This document shows positions 60,975 to 64,000 of a stretch of 64,000 bases of DNA, in pieces. The notes under the pieces are model-generated. The model saw only the letters and a program-made list of their open reading frames with translations, did no database searches and was not told where the DNA came from. The stretch comes from Ophiothrix spiculata (lineage: Eukaryota > Echinodermata > Ophiuroidea > Amphilepidida > Ophiotrichidae): NCBI GenBank assembly GCA_000969725.1, contig JXSR01S019002.1; one strand, written 5' to 3'. The position numbers and the translations under genes are program-made. How positions within the stretch are numbered: position 1 is the stretch's first letter; every line of letters starts with the position of its first letter.

Positions 60975-62510
60975 GAACTCGCTTTTAAAAACTCACCAAA
61001 AGCGAGTTATTTTTCCAAATGTTTGAACATGCCTAGAAAAAGTATAATTTGCAATATGTTACGGTCAAAGATTTTAAATGACCAAGGCCAAAATCACCTT
61101 ACGGGTTCTTAAATAACACAAATTAATACACTCTTCTTGATTCAAAATATAACAAATTATTTACAGTTTAATAATATTCACTTTCAGATGTCTTCAAAAA
61201 TTTTATCTTTAATTATGTCATAAACTTACTTTAACCGCTGCGAAAACCGCGCGATCCTAGGATATGTCCAAAGTATATATTCCGTATGTAAAAGTTTGAC
61301 ACTATACAGTCTCTGAAGATCTTGAAAGTAAACTTGCAGTTAAACAAGTCCCGTAATCCACTTGGCAAACATTCCTGACAAACTCCAATGACGATTTATA
61401 GTCCAGCAATCACAAAGAAGCTCTGCTTGGCATAGAAGCTGGATCCAACGCACATAATCCACTCGGACATTAAATATTAAAATAACAGTTTGTCTTTAAT
61501 TCTCCATCCGCTGTACTCCAACTATCGTTATCTCCAATCTCCAATCTTCATCTAAAATTTACCAAACTCCACTCAGCGGTATAACTCTGTGCAACAAAAT
61601 CAAACTCCTCAAGCAGTTCTCAACTTGCTCCAACAAATTCAATTCCACTCCCAAAGTTTTAGCTATCGATCTAACGCTGACAAAGTCAATTTTACTTCTG
61701 CCCAAAATCATTTTCTTTGGGCTCATTAATTTTACATTTGCATAAAAATTCCCCATCTTGTCATACAGTATTTTTTAACACACTGGGAATTTCCCCAATA
61801 CAAACACCTTAAATAGCAATTGAAATTCCCAAAGTGCCGGTCCTAAAGATGGTCTGATTAATGATCTAATCATGGAAATTCCACCATCTAGCATCTGATT
61901 GGTTCATGCAAACAATTGCCTATCTATAGAATTGGAAATCACCTTAAAATTGCAAAATACAATTCACTCAAAAAAAGTCCCTTTCTGTGGCAATCAAAGA
62001 TCTCAATAATTAAGTTTCACTAATTAGATAATTAATTAATCAACAAAAACAAATAATTCAGGTTCACATACAAATAATCTTCCTAAAATATGTAGAAATT
62101 ATCAAAATTGGTAGTTTTGGGGAATTTTTCTAAAATTGTTGATTAACTTAGTAGTTTTCACAAAGAGTGCCAAAAAATAAAAAGATTTTTGGAAAAAATG
62201 AATTTTTGGCCTATTCGGACTAACATTGTCAAAAGTAGGGGATTCAACAAAAAATTGAGAAAACTTTCCCTGAACCATCGATTGATAACTTCTAACTATT
62301 TTTGAATATTTTGGCCAAATGGTAATTTTTCTAGGCTTGTTCAAAAATGTTTGGCAAAATAACTAGTTTTTTCTTGAGTTGCTTAAAAAAAGAGTTCTTT
62401 CAAGAATCTGAAATTGAAATTCCCTTTTTAAAAATGTATGATTTTATATAGCTTACGTTATTAGTTTTCAAGTTATGATCAAAATAAATTTTCAGAAATT
62501 GTGAGGCTCC
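60975..62510. other. Unexplained 1.5-kb insertion in P3
   Basis: P1 runs directly from about 39,020 to 39,165 with no counterpart. The left end has an aactcgctttt / aaaagcgagtt hairpin (60,984-61,016). The stretch 61,300-61,560 is richer in C on the plus strand than its surroundings. No terminal repeats, transposase or reverse transcriptase were recognised. Confidence 0.45.
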
Positions 62511-63267
62511 GACATCACCTGATGCAACGTTAGAATTTTAGTACCTTGGATAGGGAAGTTGTTTTCAAATATTCGTTAAGTATCCATTTAAGTAAGGTTA
62601 ACGTTCTAGATAGAATAGATACTACTCCGTCAGCTCTGAGTCTATGCAATTCATTCTGATTTCGCACTATAAACTCACCAGAAAATGTCAAGCGTTGACA
62701 GTGAAGTGCATCGAAATGAACTCAACAACCTCAGCATAGATCTGGAATAACCATAAAATGCGTGCAATGCAATATAATTGTTATGTTTTGAAACGGAGCA
62801 TGAACGGGATGTCAAGGAAACCATATATGGCAAAAGCTCAACAGTGCTTCGTTCCATTTTGTACCAAATATGCATACAATCAATTACTGTTGTTATGTAA
62901 ATTGCCATTTGCATGATTAATACTGTACAGGTAAAACATGTATGTACTTTTTATTACTTTTATATTCTATAGATTATAATAGCTCAATCTGTGTAATTTT
63001 GGTCAAAAATAAAGATATAAAATATTTGGTAAAGTGCAGTATCTCGGCACGTTTTCCTTGCTGTTCTTGGTTAATTTAAGATCAGATTTTTTCCAGTAAA
63101 AAAGGATATTTAATGATAACAGATGCGTATATACTTATTTTTGTCAAGTTGCTGTCTTTACTAATATTTATACTCACAAAACAAAACGTAAATCATTATA
63201 GTTACAGATCATTTGTGCTCAAGCGGATTACATCATGAATATGAGTTCAACATCATTTACAGCATTA

Positions 63268-63538
63268 AGCTGAATTCAGACTCGACGCAAACGCAAACGC
63301 ACGACGCACCGAGCATGTGCAGTAAAGGATTTGAGGAGTTCCGATCAATCGATACCAAAACGCAACTCCACTTGCGTCACCGCAAATCGAGTTGAGAAAA
63401 GCTCAACTTTCCATTGCGTTTTCATGTCATCGGCTGCCGCAGTCCGTTTGCGTTTTGAGTGTGAATTCATTTGCGGTGCCGTTTGCGGTGAAAATTATCG
63501 GAAACGCAACGCATTGCGTTTCAAGTATGAATTCAGCT
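63268..63538. mobile_element. Harbinger-like MITE (TTA target site)
   Basis: This 271-bp element is flanked by TTA (63,265-63,267; 63,539-63,541). Inverted ends AGCTGAATTCA are followed by a CGCAAACGCAAACGCA-rich, relatively GC-rich interior. P1 has the empty site cagcattactcc at about 39,897-39,908. Plus-strand frames inside are not genes. Confidence 0.85.
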
Positions 63539-63842
63539 TTACTCCATGAAAGAAAGAAAGAAAGATATGTAATTAGAATTAGGTGTCTATAAAACTAGGT
63601 AAAGCATCAAATGTGTTTTTGTACTCTTAGAGTTGATCTTATTCGAATTGTCCATTTCCAAGAGTTTTGTCAAATTCAACATGGCTTTATTTGATATAAT
63701 CTAAAACTACACACTCTATGCAATCTTAGTTGCTTTAAGCCATTCGTAGTTGAAACAGTTTTGTTATAATACAAGTAATGTCGTAATGCCAACATTAAAT
63801 ACTACTGCATAATCGAAATCACATCGATTAATTCGTGTCAAG

Positions 63843-64000
63843 GCTACAGTCCCTAAAAACGTCTCGCTCGGCTGAATGTCATGTTTACTGCAAGTTTTTA
63901 CCTACTAAAGGCTACAGTCCCTAAATGGGTGCCATTTTTGCCAACGGCATCTTTACTGCAACTTTTTACCTACTTACACATATCAGAATAATACAATTTT
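63843..64000 (+). repeat. Third copy of the 34.7 kb repeat, cut by the window edge
   Basis: Matches 34,664-34,742. The first part (ggctacagtccctaaa, tttactgcaagtttttacct) is present twice in tandem, at about 63,843-63,907 and 63,908-63,974. Confidence 0.75.

Larger units (their letters stand above)
58990..63840 (+). repeat. Duplicon P3 (older direct duplication)
   Basis: Collinear with P1 (36,733-41,790), with different insertions: the core-module copy and a TTAA MITE at 59,353-60,716, an unexplained 1.5 kb at 60,975-62,510 and the TTA MITE at 63,268-63,538. No host gene was recognised. Confidence 0.75.

Noticed and set aside
63213-63592. Overlapping plus-strand frames near the right end
   Set aside because: They cross the TTA MITE at 63,268-63,538 and do not exist in P1.

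Overview
This window is A+T-rich animal DNA (roughly two thirds A+T by eye) with few coding exons. It has long introns and spacers full of short non-autonomous transposons and decayed LINEs. The only convincing host coding sequences are three first exons of two-pore-domain potassium (K2P) channels, all on the minus strand. Each ends at a GT splice donor inside the first pore loop. The L2-type LINE tails, the many TA/TTAA/TWA-flanked MITEs and the TGACC/GGTCA-type minisatellite suggest a marine invertebrate (lophotrochozoan or invertebrate deuterostome). The species cannot be fixed from the sequence.

Left half: two direct copies of a large segment, duplicon A (1-11,230, probably continuing left of the window) and duplicon B (17,249-30,948). 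Each carries one K2P first exon (6,789-7,548 and 24,866-25,625). The exons are about 98% identical, with 12 of about 15 differences silent, while the flanks have drifted and acquired different insertions. The spacer (11,231-17,248) holds a Tc1-like MITE, a GC-rich Harbinger-like MITE, a piggyBac-like MITE and a fragment of a third, older copy (C, about 16,340-17,040). A and B act as mutual filled and empty sites. A alone carries the elements at 1,173-1,391, 1,810-2,157 and 6,039-6,310. B alone carries those at 24,415-24,627, about 26,664-27,447 and 28,706-29,527.

Middle: 31-35 kb has an inverted pair of a roughly 650-bp repeat with a tRNA-like head. A more divergent K2P first exon lies at 45,073-45,502. 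It has methionine where the first selectivity-filter threonine should be, and no close duplicon partner in the window. At 47.2-48.3 kb there is an inverted-repeat-ended element filled with a minisatellite of roughly 100-150-bp units.

Right half: a second, older direct duplication (P1 about 36,530-41,790; P3 about 58,990-63,840; partial P2 about 56,690-57,740) is broken up by three L2-like LINE 3' fragments, one other LINE fragment with reverse-transcriptase sequence, and many MITEs, some nested. A recurring module with the adjacent palindromes TGACGTCA and TTACGTAA (both bZIP-type sites) appears in several of these elements. One 15-mer, GTCACGCCTGTCACG, occurs six times exactly in 1.1 kb at 51.5-52.7 kb.

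No complete gene, intact autonomous transposon, rRNA gene, convincing tRNA gene or CRISPR array was seen. The K2P exons downstream of the first pore were not found. All identities and counts were made by eye.
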